DNA of 64,000 bases from Erinaceus europaeus. Taxonomy: Eukaryota > Chordata > Mammalia > Eulipotyphla > Erinaceidae. The notes under the pieces are model-generated. The model had not been told where the DNA came from. It did not search any database and saw nothing but the letters and a program-made list of their open reading frames with translations. Positions 32,576 to 43,428 of this stretch are shown piece after piece (the first letter of the stretch is position 1; every line of letters starts with the position of its first letter). Made by a program: the position numbers and the translations under genes. Where the stretch lies: NCBI RefSeq assembly GCF_950295315.1, contig NW_026647306.1, positions 1 to 64,000 on the forward strand, written 5' to 3'.

Positions 32576-34809
32576 CTACAAGACCAATAACATATGGTTG
32601 AAACCTGACCTTTGAGGGGTTGCCAAATAAATCTTGTATTTTTGTTTATGCTTTAAGAATCTCTCCTACTGTGTAGCCCATCACTTACTTTTTCTGAAGT
32701 TGTAGAAGTGATTTAATTTGCAAGGCAAAACATGCCGTTCTTTATGTCCAAGAACTGTCACATAGAGAAGTGGCAGTTAAGATCTTTATATCTGATAGAA
32801 ACCAAGTTTAATAATAAAAGAAGCAAATTTGTTTCATCTGGACTGGAGATTTGTTGCAAGTACATGCGTGTTTTTATAACTCTTTGTGATCAGATAATTC
32901 ATAGCTCTGATTTCTGCATTAGCCCTTAGTCTGCCCTTTCAGATCTTCATTCTGACCAGATTATTGAAGGCTGAGCCTCAGAGCCAGCATTCCTTCAGTA
33001 ATAATATAAGCTGGGTTGATCTGGCAACCAAAACTCACTGCTGAATTGATAATGATTAAAGTCTCAGGGCTGCATTAGTATAAATTTTTTATTTCTCTGA
33101 ATAGCAGCCCACTATTTCACTGCTTTCCAGTTTTTGAAAACAGGGATGGAACATTTGGGTGATAATTTATTTTTCTTTCTATTAGCATGAGCTTTCAGTT
33201 TTTGTTTGCTTGTTTTTGCTTGAGCATAGCACTGGGCCTAATGAAAGCAAGCATTACAGTTTATGTGGACTCTAGCCTGTTGTCATGTCAATCTTTTATT
33301 TAGGAAATAGTGTGCAATCTTTGGCCGAATCAGCAGCCAATATGCTGTGAGCAATTTTTGTTTTAGTCACATTATTGGCTGATAGCATTATTAATGAGAA
33401 AATAATTGGGAAATCGTGGCCATTGTTCTCTTGAAACGTGATCTGTGTATTGGAACCTGCCTGGCAGAGGAGTTGCATATGCAGACTGAAAAGGAGGAAA
33501 GGATGAGTAGCCAGTGTGCCCAGCCTTTAAATTCATCAGGCCCCTGCTGCTTAAATTGCCCCAGCTGTTAGTGCTGGAACCATTACAGTAATGGACTCAG
33601 CAAATGAAGGAGAACGAAGACACGCACTTTATTACCAGAGGGGCAATTTTCTCTTCATCTGTAATAGCAGTGGTGCCTCATATTGATCAGACCATCAAGA
33701 TACTAATCCTCTGTAAAATTACTTGTTATAACTGAAAATGTGTTAATCCAAATCAGTCTGTGTCCTGACTGTCTACTTACTATTGAATACAGACTATTAG
33801 ATGGTTTATTTTTCATGATTTAAAGCCTTTGCCCTGGAAATGGTTGGTGTTTCCCTTGCAACACTGAGTGCTTAATCTTAGCTATAGCCCAAGGATGTCT
33901 TTTTGTTTTAAACAGAACATCACCCACTTAATTAAGGAGTGAGTGTCTGTCTTGCTGTCTGAGTTATGCTGGTGTTTTATGTTCCTCAGGATTTATTAAG
34001 CATCTTGTTTTACATTCAGGCTGTGGTTTATGCTGTAAATAAAAATAGGCCCCTCTTGCACATATTAGAAATTTGCAGGTAGCAAATGTCAATACGTACC
34101 AGGGATGCAAGATTCTTTGATTTATACGTCAGACACTGAGTTGTGCTTTGAGGATTGAACCCACAGGCAGAATGCATCCTAGTGTCTTCTGTGTAGCAGA
34201 TGTATTTGTGCATTGTTGTCTGAGAAAGTTTATGGTTTATTCCTGCATTCCTGGTTCAGTAGATTGCATTTTAGACAATGAAACATATCTACTCCCCCCT
34301 TGTGTTTTGTGAGAAATGACTACCACTAGACATAAGCAGAACTGTTAAAAGCTAAGTCCTAACTTTAGTAGTTAGGATTTTAGGGATTATCCCTGAAAAT
34401 TTACATTTTTTATGAGTCTCTGCATCTATGTGTTTATTTGTACACAGTCTCAGACATCCTTTTGGCAATAATTTTTATGTACTCTGTTATAATATCCTTG
34501 CTCAAGGTAATGTCTGGAGTTCACTTAGTGCTTTTTGTGTGTCAGGAATTTTGGACGTCAGGGCACCAGGAAAACTGGCATATGTACAAATAATTACAAT
34601 CACATGGTCTAGTAAATGCTTAAATTCACTTGTGAATGTCGTGTTGAGAAGCAGATACCAGTTAATGCACCCAGTGTGACATCAGCCTCAATTATTTTTC
34701 TTGCTTTATTACCGAAAATGGAATTTCGCATCTTAATCTCACTTTAAGATTTTCTTCTGAACTTGTTTACTGCCACCCTCCCTGAAACTGTGAGAGATTT
34801 TTAAAATAT
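32576..34809. other. SINE-free block, candidate conserved non-coding DNA
   Basis: About 2.2 kb without any SINE, LINE-1 or microsatellite I recognise, in an intron that otherwise carries one SINE per 400-500 bp. The stretch 33290-33770 has balanced composition and lacks the poly(A/T) runs common elsewhere. No ORF is convincing. It could hold an enhancer. Confidence 0.5.
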
Positions 34810-35028
34810 TTGGGGTGGGGGGCAAGCAGTGGCACACCTGGTTAAGCACACACATCACAGTGCACGGGAACCCTAGTTTAAGTGCTTGGTCTCCACTGGT
34901 GGAGGGAAAGCGTCACGAGTGGCGAAGCAGGGCTGCAGGTGTCTCTTTCCATCTCTATATCTCCCTCCTCTCTCAATTTCTCTCTGACACTATACAAGAA
35001 TAAATAAGAAATATTTAAAAAAAGAAAA
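34810..35028 (+). repeat. SINE type B
   Basis: GGGCAAGCAGTGGCACACCTG head and an AATAAATAAGAAATATTT tail. Confidence 0.88.
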
Positions 35029-35169
35029 AATTTCATCACTGACTGTATTTTTGGATATGTGCAGTTGACTTTGGAGATTACTTTCAAGTAATTACACTGA
35101 TTGTTTATGTTCTGGTTTTTACTTTTAAAGTGAGTTTTGTCACTTTAGAACAGAATTTACCAGGAGAGA

Positions 35170-35320
35170 CAGCAGTCTGTTGATGAGCATGGATTTTGGA
35201 GTTAGGCTACCTGTTCTTTACTCCCTGGATCCCTTAATTATCAGCTAGGTGTTGGCCAAGTCAGTTAGTCTTGTGGAGCCTCAATCTTCATCTGTACTAC
35301 CGGGATGACAATAGTTATGA
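35170..35320 (+). repeat. MIR
   Basis: GCATGGATTTTGGAGTTAGGC, GGCCAAGTCAGTTAGTCTTG and GCCTCAATCTTCATCTGTA follow MIR order. Confidence 0.75.
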
Positions 35321-35750
35321 GGGGACTGAAGTCATCTGGGACTTCTGGGATCTCAGGCATGCAAGTCCTAAGTCCTATGCTCGAAGACTAGACTATCTCC
35401 CCCAACACGACACTAGAGAGATTTTTAACCAAATTTAGAATCAAATATGCAAAGTTTGTACTCTGCTCTTTGTTATTTAACTAGTGAGTCCCATTTTTTG
35501 TGAGTATTTCTTCATGTCACTATTAATAATTTTTTATTGTATGATTTCCCGCCCCCCCCAACCTATACACAATCTTTACACAAAACCAAATTTACACAAA
35601 ACATCACAGTGAAAATCTCGGTTGTTTTCTATAGTAAGTTTGAAGAGCATAAATTGTTGATCTGACATTTGTAAAAATTTTTTATAAGGATACATATTTG
35701 GTATAGCCTCTCTTAAAACAGAGGAATTATCATGAAATAAAAATACTTGC

Positions 35751-36094
35751 TGGGAGCCGGGCGGTAGTGCAGCGACTTAAACGCACATGGCGCAAAGCGC
35801 AAGGACCAGCGTAAGGATCCCAGTTCGAGTCCCTGGCTCCCCACCTGCAGGGGAGTCGCTTCACAGGCGGTGAAGCAGATCTGCAGGTGTCTATCTTTCT
35901 CTCACCCTCTTGCTTCCCCGCCTCTCTCCATTTCTCTTATTCAGCAACAACGACAGCAATAACAACAGTAATAATAACGACGACGTTAAACAACAAGGGC
36001 AACAAAAGGGGAAAAAAAAATAGCCTCCAGGAGCAGTAGATTCTTAGTGCAGGCACCGAGCCCCAGCAATAACACTGGAGAAAAAAAAAAAAAC
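35751..36094 (+). repeat. SINE type A-long
   Basis: GGGAGCCGGGCGGTAGTGCA head, body, and module GCCTCCAGGAGCAGTAGATT ending in an A run. Confidence 0.93.
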
Positions 36095-36239
36095 AGTTTC
36101 AAAGACCTCATTGAACTAATTTGTATTTTCTTAATTACTAAGCCTATGTTTTTGAATTTCTTGCTACTGTGTTTATTGACCAAATATAGATCTTTTGTTA
36201 TTTGTTTATATATAGTCTTTTCATTTTGTTAGTAATTTT

Positions 36240-36370
36240 TCTTTTTTTCTTTTTTTTAACGAGAGCACTGCTCAGCTCTGGCTTATGTTAGTGTGGGGGA
36301 TTGAACCTGGGACTCTGGAGCCTCAGGCATGAGAGTCTGCTTGCATAACTATTATGCTATCTAGCCTCCG
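36240..36370 (-). repeat. SINE type D
   Basis: GCTCAGCTCTGGCTTATGTTA, GATTGAACCTGGGACTCTGG and ATAACTATTATGCTATC in antisense. Confidence 0.85.
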
Positions 36371-36374
36371 CCCT

Positions 36375-36510
36375 CCTTTTATATATATATATTTGCCAGA
36401 GCACTGCTCATCTCTGGCTTATGGTTGTGCTGGGGGTTGAACCTGGGACTTTGGAGCGTCAGGCATGAGGGTTTCTTGGCATAACCATTATGCTATCTAC
36501 TCCTGCCCAG
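36375..36510 (-). repeat. SINE type D, second in tandem
   Basis: GCTCATCTCTGGCTTATGGTT and ATAACCATTATGCTATCTAC. Same orientation as the copy at 36240 but diverged from it, so two insertions are likelier than one duplication. Confidence 0.85.
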
Positions 36511-36604
36511 TGTAATTTTTCTCAGTGATCTATAAGAATAACTCATATATTAGGGACATTATTATTTGTTAAATCATGTGATGGAAATATATATTTTTTG
36601 TTTA

Positions 36605-36900
36605 TTGACTGCCTAGTGGCACAACTGGTTGAATACACGCATTACCATGCACAGAGACCTAGGTTCAAGCCCCTGCTCTACACTTGTAGAGGGGAGGCTT
36701 CACAAACAGGGGAGGCTTTCTCTCTTTCCTTCCCCTTTCAATTTCTCTCTGTCAAATTTAATACAAAGAAAAGTAAAAAGAAAAAGAGAAAAAAGTGAAA
36801 AATGGCTGCTAGGAATGTTGGATTGGTAGTACAGGAATTGAGTCCCATCAATAACCCTCATGGCTATTTTGAAAATAAATGAATAAATAAATAAATAACA
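36605..36900 (+). repeat. SINE type B head with 3' module
   Basis: GCCTAGTGGCACAACTGGTTG head, an A/G-rich middle, then AATGGCTGCTAGGAATGTTGG and TTGAGTCCCATCAATAACCC, and an AATAAATAAATAAATAA tail. Confidence 0.75.
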
Positions 36901-37139
36901 GTACAAAAAATTTCCATCAAAACAGTCTGGAGAATCCTTAAACAAATATCATTTGTTCTTTCCCTGTTTACTATTTTCTTCTTTTGTTATTATATTGTCT
37001 AGAACTTCTAAATAGTGATGAGAGCTGATAATCATACTTTTGACAATTACAAGGTGGGATTCTAAAATTAAATAAAATGAAACTATTGGCAATGATCTTT
37101 GATTCTTAATTTAGTTCTTCCCTTAAAAAATTAGATTGA

Positions 37140-37417
37140 GGGGGTTGGGCAGTAGCGCAAAAGGTTAAGCGCAGGTGGTACAAAGCTCAAAGATCCTTGT
37201 TCGAGCCCCTGGCTCCGCACTTGCAGGGAAGTCACTTCACAAGGGGAAGCAGATCTGCAGGTGTCTATCTTTCTCTCTGTCTATCCCCTCTCTGTCTTCC
37301 CCTCCTCTCTCCTCTCTCCATTTCTTTCTGTCCTATCCAACAATGACAACAACAATAACCAACAATAAAATAAAAAAAACCCACAAGGGCAACAAAAGGG
37401 AATAAATAAATAAATAT
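37140..37417 (+). repeat. SINE type A with perfect 17-bp TSD
   Basis: TTAAAAAATTAGATTGA at 37123-37139 and 37418-37434 are identical. This is one of the clearest insertions in the window. Confidence 0.96.
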
Positions 37418-37434
37418 TTAAAAAATTAGATTGA

Positions 37435-38184
37435 ATTTTTATTGAATATTTTCCTGACCTCTATTTAGGTGTTAATATTTTACTTCTTCTAGTGATAGGA
37501 TATAATCTATGAATATAGCTCCTAAAATTGATTCCTTGGGATAAATCCTGTTTGATAACCTTTTAATATAATATTGAACTCAATCTTTTAGTATGGTAAT
37601 TATGAACTTTAGAGGGTCTGTAGTTTTAATTATTAAGGAAGACAGAGGATGGTAGCCCTTGGCTAGCTCTTCACATTGTCTACTGAAGCATAGTTAATAT
37701 TTGTGTTCTGGTTATAATTCTGACTACAGTTAGTAAGACTCAGTACGTCGCAATTTTGACTGATGAAGACAAGCTAAGAGTAGAGGGAAGTAAACTGGGT
37801 AGAAATATTGAGTATCAATTCTTTTTGTACTTTTTCTCCCCTTTTTTTGGAGTTTTGATATCGTAGTTACACTTGAGGCACAAAACAAATTGCTCCTGTG
37901 CTCTAGAGCTGTTTATGAAGTATCAGAGTTATTTGTCCCTTGGTTATCTGAACTAAGTTACTTGTAAAAGGCTTCTTGTGCTTTGGGGGTAGATAAATTT
38001 AGAAAACTTAAAAATTTTTCATTTCTAGTTATTGATCTATTTTGTTTTCTTATTCGCGAGTAAAATTTCAACTATATGTTTTCTCAGAAATGGTATATAT
38101 TTATTGGTCTGCCACTGAATATAAAAATTTCTGGTTTATTAACCGTTTTATAATTATATGCTATATTTTATAATTTTATACTAT
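37435..38184 (+). other. FTO intron 1, unique stretch
   Basis: AT-rich, SINE-free and without recognised features. Confidence 0.55.
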
Positions 38185-38285
38185 ATGTTTGTATCCTGCC
38201 ACCAGGTTAGTTCTGGGACTCTGTGCCTGCATAATGAATCTACTACTCCTGGAACCATTCTTTTTTTTCCTCCTTTCTGTTTTAT
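38185..38285 (-). repeat. SINE 3' module fragment
   Basis: Antisense of the module only (CTGTGCCTGCATAATGAATC, CTCCTGGAACCATTC). The head is missing. Confidence 0.55.
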
Positions 38286-38314
38286 TTTTATTTTAAAAAT
38301 ATTTTTAATTATTT

Positions 38315-38452
38315 GTGTACTTAATTATTATTGGCAGGGATTAATGGTTTACAGTAAATACAGTTGTTGTTATATGTGTAAAGTTTCTCAGTTTTCTGAA
38401 AAACACTCTTACCCCAGGTTTTACGTCCTCCTCCATCATCATGCACTATAAA
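38315..38452 (-). mobile_element. LINE-1 3'UTR fragment, antisense
   Basis: GGCAGGGATTAATGGTTTACA and GTAAAGTTTCTCAGTTTTC correspond to the 3'UTR seen at 2926. Confidence 0.5.
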
Positions 38453-38460
38453 ACTTTCTG

Positions 38461-38626
38461 TTGGAGAGTTGCCCAGTAGCACAGCGGGTTGACCACACGT
38501 GGCGCCAAGCGCAAGGAGCAGAATAATCCCAGTTCGAGCCCCCGTCTCCCCACCTACAGGGGAGTCGCTTCACAGGTGGTGAAGCAGGTATGTAGGTGTC
38601 TATCTTTCTCTCCTCCTCTGTCTTGA
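38461..38626 (+). repeat. SINE type A, 3' truncated
   Basis: TTGCCCAGTAGCACAGCGGG head through CTATCTTTCTCTCCTCC, then it stops without the AACAACAA tail. Confidence 0.8.
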
Positions 38627-38804
38627 ATATATTTGTAGTCAAGCTTATTTAAGACACTTGGATTTGCTAATGCTAATTCATTAATTTCTATTTTTTGAAA
38701 ATAAAGGGCCTTTAAAAAATTTATTTTTGATTCAGATAGGGAGAGAAATGGAGAGAAAGCGAAAGATACACTCAGGGAGAGATATCATAGCATTGGTTCT
38801 ATTA

Positions 38805-39451
38805 TGTTTAATTTTTTAAAAAATTTTGTTTCTTTTTATTTTCCCTTTTGTTGCCCTTGTTTTTTATTGTTGTTGTTATTGATCTTGTTGTTGTTGGATA
38901 GGACAGAGAAATGGAGAGAGGAGGGGAAGATAGAGAGGAAAAGAGAAAGACAGACACCTGCAGACCTGCTTCACCACCTGTGAAGCGACTCCTCTGCAGG
39001 TGGGGAGCCGGAGGCTTGAACCGGGATCCTTAAGCTGGTCCTTGCGCTTTGCGCCACGTGCACTTAACCCGCTGCGTTACTGTCCGACTCCCCATGTTTA
39101 ATTTTTTAATTTATTTTTAATTTTTATTTTGCCTCCAATGTTATCGCTGGAGTTCGGTGCCTGCACTACGAATCCACTGCTCCTGGAGACTGTTTTTTCC
39201 CTTTTTGTTGCCCCCCTTTTTTTTTATCATTGCTGTTGTTATTATTATTGTCATATAGGACAGAGAGAAATCCAGAGAAGAGGGGAAGACAGAGAGGAGG
39301 AGAAAAAGATAGACACCTGCAGACCTGTTTCAGTGTCAGCGAAGCGACCCCCTGCAGGTTGGGAACAGGAGTCTCGAACTAGGATCCTTAAGCCAGTCCT
39401 TGCGCTTCGCACCACGTGTGCTTAACCCGCTGCGCTAGCGCGGGACCTCTG
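38805..39451 (-). repeat. SINE type A-long, middle layer
   Basis: GGTTCTATTA at 38795-38804 and 39452-39461 is its TSD. Its T-rich tail is split by a further SINE, and its module (GCCTCCAATGTTATCGCTGG) begins near 39130. Confidence 0.85.
38820..39093 (-). repeat. SINE type A, innermost layer, 16-bp TSD
   Basis: ATGTTTAATTTTTTAA at 38804-38819 and 39094-39109 are identical. It sits in the tail of the middle-layer SINE. Confidence 0.94.
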
Positions 39452-39679
39452 GGTTCTATTACTTATGGAGCTTCTCTTGGTACCCTGGTGCTCCTGTGTG
39501 ATGCCATGGTTTGATCCTGGAGTTTTATGCTTGGTGAGGTGCACATCTCACAGGGTGATCTTTATTCTGTCCTTGATTTCTGTTTCTTTTGTCTCCTTTC
39601 TCATGCTCTGCTTAAATTTCATTAATTTATTGTCGTCTTGAGAATTTTCATTACTTTTGAATAATGGAAAGCATTTCAA

Positions 39680-39890
39680 GCCTTTTTTTTTTTTTTTTTT
39701 TGTCTGTGCCTAGATTGATTGTTTACCACTCTAGACTGATTGTTTCAGATCGACACAGAGACTGAGAAAGAGCGAAAAAAGGTATCATAGTACTGATGCT
39801 TCCTTCAGTGTGCTAGAGCCCTGGCTGGGACCTGGATGGAGTTGAGATAAAGCAGGGGCACTGTTCTCGGGAACTATCTTGCTGGCCTGC
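39680..39890 (-). repeat. SINE type E
   Basis: An 18-T run, GACACAGAGACTGAGAAAGAG and GAACTATCTTGCTGGCC in antisense. Confidence 0.55.
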
Positions 39891-39904
39891 ATTTCAAATC
39901 TTTG

Positions 39905-40183
39905 TTTATTTGTTTATTTATTATTATTATTGTTCGTCACCAGAGTTATCTGGGGTTTTGTGCCTGCATGACTTCACCACTCCCAGTGACTTATTTTCTT
40001 TCCTCTGGATAGACGTGAGACCGAGAGAAGGGAAGAGAGATAGAGGGAGAGGGAGGGACACTGCAGCACGCTTCATTGCCTAGAAAGCTTGTTCCCTGCA
40101 GGCGCCCCCTGGTGGTTTCCCTGGACTCAAACCTCAGTCCTCGCTCATAGTAATGTGCTCTACTGGGTGAGCCACCTGCCGCC
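39905..40183 (-). repeat. Old SINE, type B with 3' module
   Basis: CACCAGAGTTATCTGGGG, GTGCCTGCATGACTTCACCAC, GAGAGAAGGGAAGAGAGAT and GGGTGAGCCACCTGCCGCCC in antisense. It contains the CTCF motif listed next. Confidence 0.75.
40101..40115 (-). promoter_or_regulatory. CTCF consensus motif inside a SINE
   Basis: The minus strand reads CCACCAGGGGGCGCC, which fits the CTCF core CCACNAGGGGGCGC at every position. Most SINE copies here have GGTGGGGACCAGGGGCTTGA at the equivalent place, which is not a CTCF site. Confidence 0.75.
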
Positions 40184-40310
40184 CATTACCCTTTTAACCA
40201 AATTTCAAAATCTTAAGTAATTTTCTCTGTTGTATTCCTAAGCAGTTCATGCATGTTTTGTACATTTTGTCAGTGGTCAGTGTTGTATGATTGTTATGTT
40301 ATGTTATATA

Positions 40311-40526
40311 TTTTTAAATTTTATTATCTTTATTTATTGGATAGAGACAGTCAGAAATTGAGAGGGGAGGGGGAGATAGAGAGTGAGAAAGATAGACACC
40401 TGCAGCCCTGCTTTACTTTTACTACTCATGAAGCTTCACCCCTGAAGGTGGGTACCGGGGGCTTGATCCTGGGCTCTTGTGCATTGTAACATGTGCACTC
40501 AACCAGGTACACCACCACCTGGCCCC
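40311..40526 (-). repeat. SINE type B
   Basis: TTATTTATTGGATAGAGACAG tail side to GGTACACCACCACCTGGCCCC head. Confidence 0.9.
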
Positions 40527-40591
40527 TGTATGTTTGTTATGTATACTTCTTTCTCCCTTCTTTAATTATATAAACTATTATTTGTATATCT

Positions 40592-40813
40592 TTGTTTTTT
40601 AAATTTTTTTATCATCTTTATTTATTTATTGGATAGAGACAGCGAGAAATCAAGAGGGAAGATAGAGATAGAGATAGAGAGACCCCTGCGGCACTGCTTC
40701 ACCACTCACAAAGCTAACCCTCCTGCAGGTGGTGACCAGGGGCTTGAACCCAGGACCTTGCACACTGTACACTGTGACATGTGCACTCTACCAGGTGCAC
40801 CACCGCATGGCCC
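40592..40813 (-). repeat. SINE type B
   Basis: TTTATTTATTTATTGGATAG to AGGTGCACCACCGCATGGCCC, about 65 bp from the previous copy and in the same orientation. Confidence 0.9.
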
Positions 40814-40910
40814 TGGTTTTGTATATTTTTTAATTTCAGTGTATGCAGAATCTTGCACACAGAAGACATTAAACAAGTATTTCTTGGATGACTATCTTCT
40901 GCCCTAACGT

Positions 40911-40913
40911 GTA

Positions 40914-40951
<38 letters not shown>
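40911..40951. repeat. (CA)n microsatellite
   Basis: Nearly pure CA tract with one TACA interruption near its start. Confidence 0.93.
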
Positions 40952-40954
<3 letters not shown>

Positions 40955-40973
40955 CATAAAGGAATTAATTGAG

Positions 40974-41087
40974 GTCAGGGGTAAATAACATAATGGTTAT
41001 GCATGCCTGAGGCACCGAAGTCCCAGGTTCAATCCCCTGCACCACCATAAGCCAGAGCTGAGGAGTACTCTGGTTTAAAAAAAAAAA
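40974..41087 (+). repeat. SINE type D with 16-bp TSD
   Basis: AAAGGAATTAATTGAG at 40958-40973 and 41088-41103. It has ATAATGGTTATGCATGCC and GGTTCAATCCCCTGC, then an A14 tail. Confidence 0.95.
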
Positions 41088-41103
41088 AAAGGAATTAATT
41101 GAG

Positions 41104-41299
41104 AGGCCAGACAATTGTGCACCTGGTTAAGCACACACATCATCGTGCACAAGGTCCCTGGCCCCACCTGCAGGGGGGAAGCTTTGAAAGTTGTGAAGCA
41201 GGGCTGCAGCTGCCTGTCCATTTCTATTCCTATCTCCCTCACCCCTCTCAATTTCTCTCTGTCTCTATTTAATAATAAAGATAAATAAAAATAGTTTTA
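41104..41299 (+). repeat. SINE type B at the same target site
   Basis: It starts right after the second AAAGGAATTAATTGAG and ends in front of AAAGAAATGAATTGAG at 41300-41315, a third, slightly diverged copy of the same target. Confidence 0.9.
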
Positions 41300-41587
41300 A
41301 AAGAAATGAATTGAGTCCTGAAATTTCATCATGTTGTGTTGTAGTTCACGTAGACTTGTAGAACTCTACACTAGGGGCAATTGCTGCTGTAGTGGAAGAA
41401 GCATTTTACTGATTGTTAAGAGGCAGTAAAATAGGACACTCATCAACTTTCTTTCTTCATCTAAGACATTGTCAAATATGATGAATCTGAAATAACTCTG
41501 AACACTAAAATTGTTCAATAGTAGTTTACATTCCATATAGTCTATCGATATATATTGTCTGCTAAAACGTATGATCTATTTTTTGTT

Positions 41588-41840
41588 TTTTTTTCTCGCT
41601 CTCTCTCCAGGGTTATTGGTGGGGCTTGGTGCTAGCACTACGAATCTACTGCTCCTGGCGGCCTTTTTTTCCTTTTTTTTAAAATGGATAATACAGAGAG
41701 AATTTGAGAGAGGAGGGGGAGGTGTGTGTGTGTGTGTGTGAATAGAATAGACACCTGCTTCACTGCTTGTGAAACGACACCCCTGCAGTTGGCGTCTGGG
41801 GGCTGGGACCAGGATTGGTGCGCCACTGCCCAATCCCCCC
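41588..41840 (-). repeat. SINE type A-long, shortened
   Basis: CTCCAGGGTTATTGGTGGGG module and ACACCTGCTTCACTGCTTG. A (GT)9 tract has grown at 41723-41740. Confidence 0.8.
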
Positions 41841-42079
41841 CCCTCTCTCTTTTATCATAGGTGCAAACCTTCAGTTTTCTGGTGAGACTAGGGTTTGAAC
41901 TTGAATGTCTGCTGCCTCAGGCCTGAAACCCTTGTGCAGAGCCACTACACTAGGTTAGCACTTTTGAGCTGTTAAAATAAATAGAAATGTCATTTAAAAT
42001 AGAAAACTTAGCATTCATGTCTTACCCACCACTTCTCAATGTACAGCCTATCAAATTTTTTGGTGCAGAACCAAACTAA

Positions 42080-42082
<3 letters not shown>

Positions 42083-42127
<45 letters not shown>

Positions 42128-42141
42128 TGTGTATTTGTGTG
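42083..42141. repeat. (GT)n microsatellite
   Basis: GT repeats with two short interruptions (TATG, TATTTG) near the 3' end. Confidence 0.95.
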
Positions 42142-42330
42142 CTGTCCTCTGAAATATCTAGGATTGTACTTTGTTCATAAATATATGTGAAATATATACT
42201 AAATAGTTGTTAACTGTATTTTATGAGGTTAACTTTTCAGGTGTTCATTACCTAATGGTCCTTCCATATATGATAAGATAGAGTAGCCCATCAGTCAATT
42301 GTAGAATTCCTAGTTTACTATAAAAAAGCT

Positions 42331-42546
42331 CTTGTGGTGACCGCATCAGAGCACCCAGTATAGCTCTAAAGTTACAGTGCTCAAGGACTCAGGTTGGAGC
42401 CCTGGCCCCATTAGCAGAGTGGGGAGCGTCACAAATGGTGAAGCAGTGCTGCAGGTACTACCCTCCCCCTTCCCCCCGTTTTCCACTTTCTTCTCAATTT
42501 CTGTCTCCATCAAATGACCACAAATAAATAAATAAGATATTAAAAG
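42331..42546 (+). repeat. SINE type B, diverged
   Basis: GTTACAGTGCTCAAGGACTC, GTCACAAATGGTGAAGCAGTG and an AATAAATAAATAAGATATT tail. Confidence 0.75.
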
Positions 42547-42726
42547 AGCTTATTACTTATTTGGGGCTGACCTCAACACCAACTTCATCACATAGTGAAA
42601 CAGATGTCCAACAAATATTTTGTGTAATGAACATTTTGGGTTTCATCCCATTGCTCTTACAGAAGAAAGCTGGAATGACATGATACTCTCTTCCTAGCAA
42701 TTGTTTTTGTTATTCTTTTTTTTCTA

Positions 42727-42931
42727 ATTTTTAAAAAAAATCTTTTATTTATTGGATAGAAACAGTCAGAAATGGAGAGGGAAGGAGGAGATAGATAGAT
42801 AGATAGACACCTGCAGCCCTGCCTCATCACTTGCAAAGCTTTCCCCCTGTTGGTGGGGACCAGGGATTCGAACTTGGGGTCCTTCTGCATTATAACATGT
42901 GCACTCAACCAGGTGTGCCACCATCCAGCTC
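42727..42931 (-). repeat. SINE type B
   Basis: CTTTTATTTATTGGATAGAAA tail side, and GGTGTGCCACCATCCAGCTCC head. Confidence 0.88.
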
Positions 42932-42992
42932 CTGTTGTTATTCTTCTGGTTTTATTTTGTCATCACTGGGGCTTCACTGCTCCAGGCAGACT

Positions 42993-43281
42993 TTTAAAAA
43001 AAATTTAAAATTTTTTAAATTTATTTATGTATTTATTCCCTTTTGTTGCCCTTGTTTTATTGTTATAGTTATTGATGTCATTGCTGTTGGATAGGACAGA
43101 GAGAAATGGAGAGAGGAGAGGAAGGCAGGGGGGGAGAGAAAGATAGACACCTGCAGACCTGCTTCACCGCCTGTGAAGCGATTCCCTGAAGGTGGGGAGC
43201 CGGGGGCTCGAACCGGGATCCCTATGCCAGTTCTTGGGCTTTGTGCCACGTGCACTTAACCCGCTGCGCTACCACCCACTC
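42993..43281 (-). repeat. SINE type A
   Basis: TATTCCCTTTTGTTGCCC to GCGCTACCACCCACTCCC, with a well-preserved body. Confidence 0.92.
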
Positions 43282-43428
43282 CCTCTTTGCCCCTTCTTAA
43301 GCATTCACTGCAGCTGAAAAATCCAGCATAATTTTTGAAAACAAAGATATCCTTTAGGCTACTTTTAAAGATGCCTACGAGACTTTAACCTAAATTAATT
43401 GATGATAAATTCTATTTGGTTATTTTTA

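Larger units (their letters stand above)
38700..39560 (-). repeat. Old SINE hosting a two-layer insertion stack
   Basis: The host reads GATAGGGAGAGAAATGG to CATTGGTTCTATTA on the left and resumes at 39452 with GGTTCTATTACTTATGGAG. Two younger SINEs lie between. Confidence 0.75.

Noticed and set aside
36240..36510. Tandem type D elements as one duplicated unit
   Set aside because: The two copies differ by many substitutions and are joined by a TATATA spacer, so two independent insertions are likelier.
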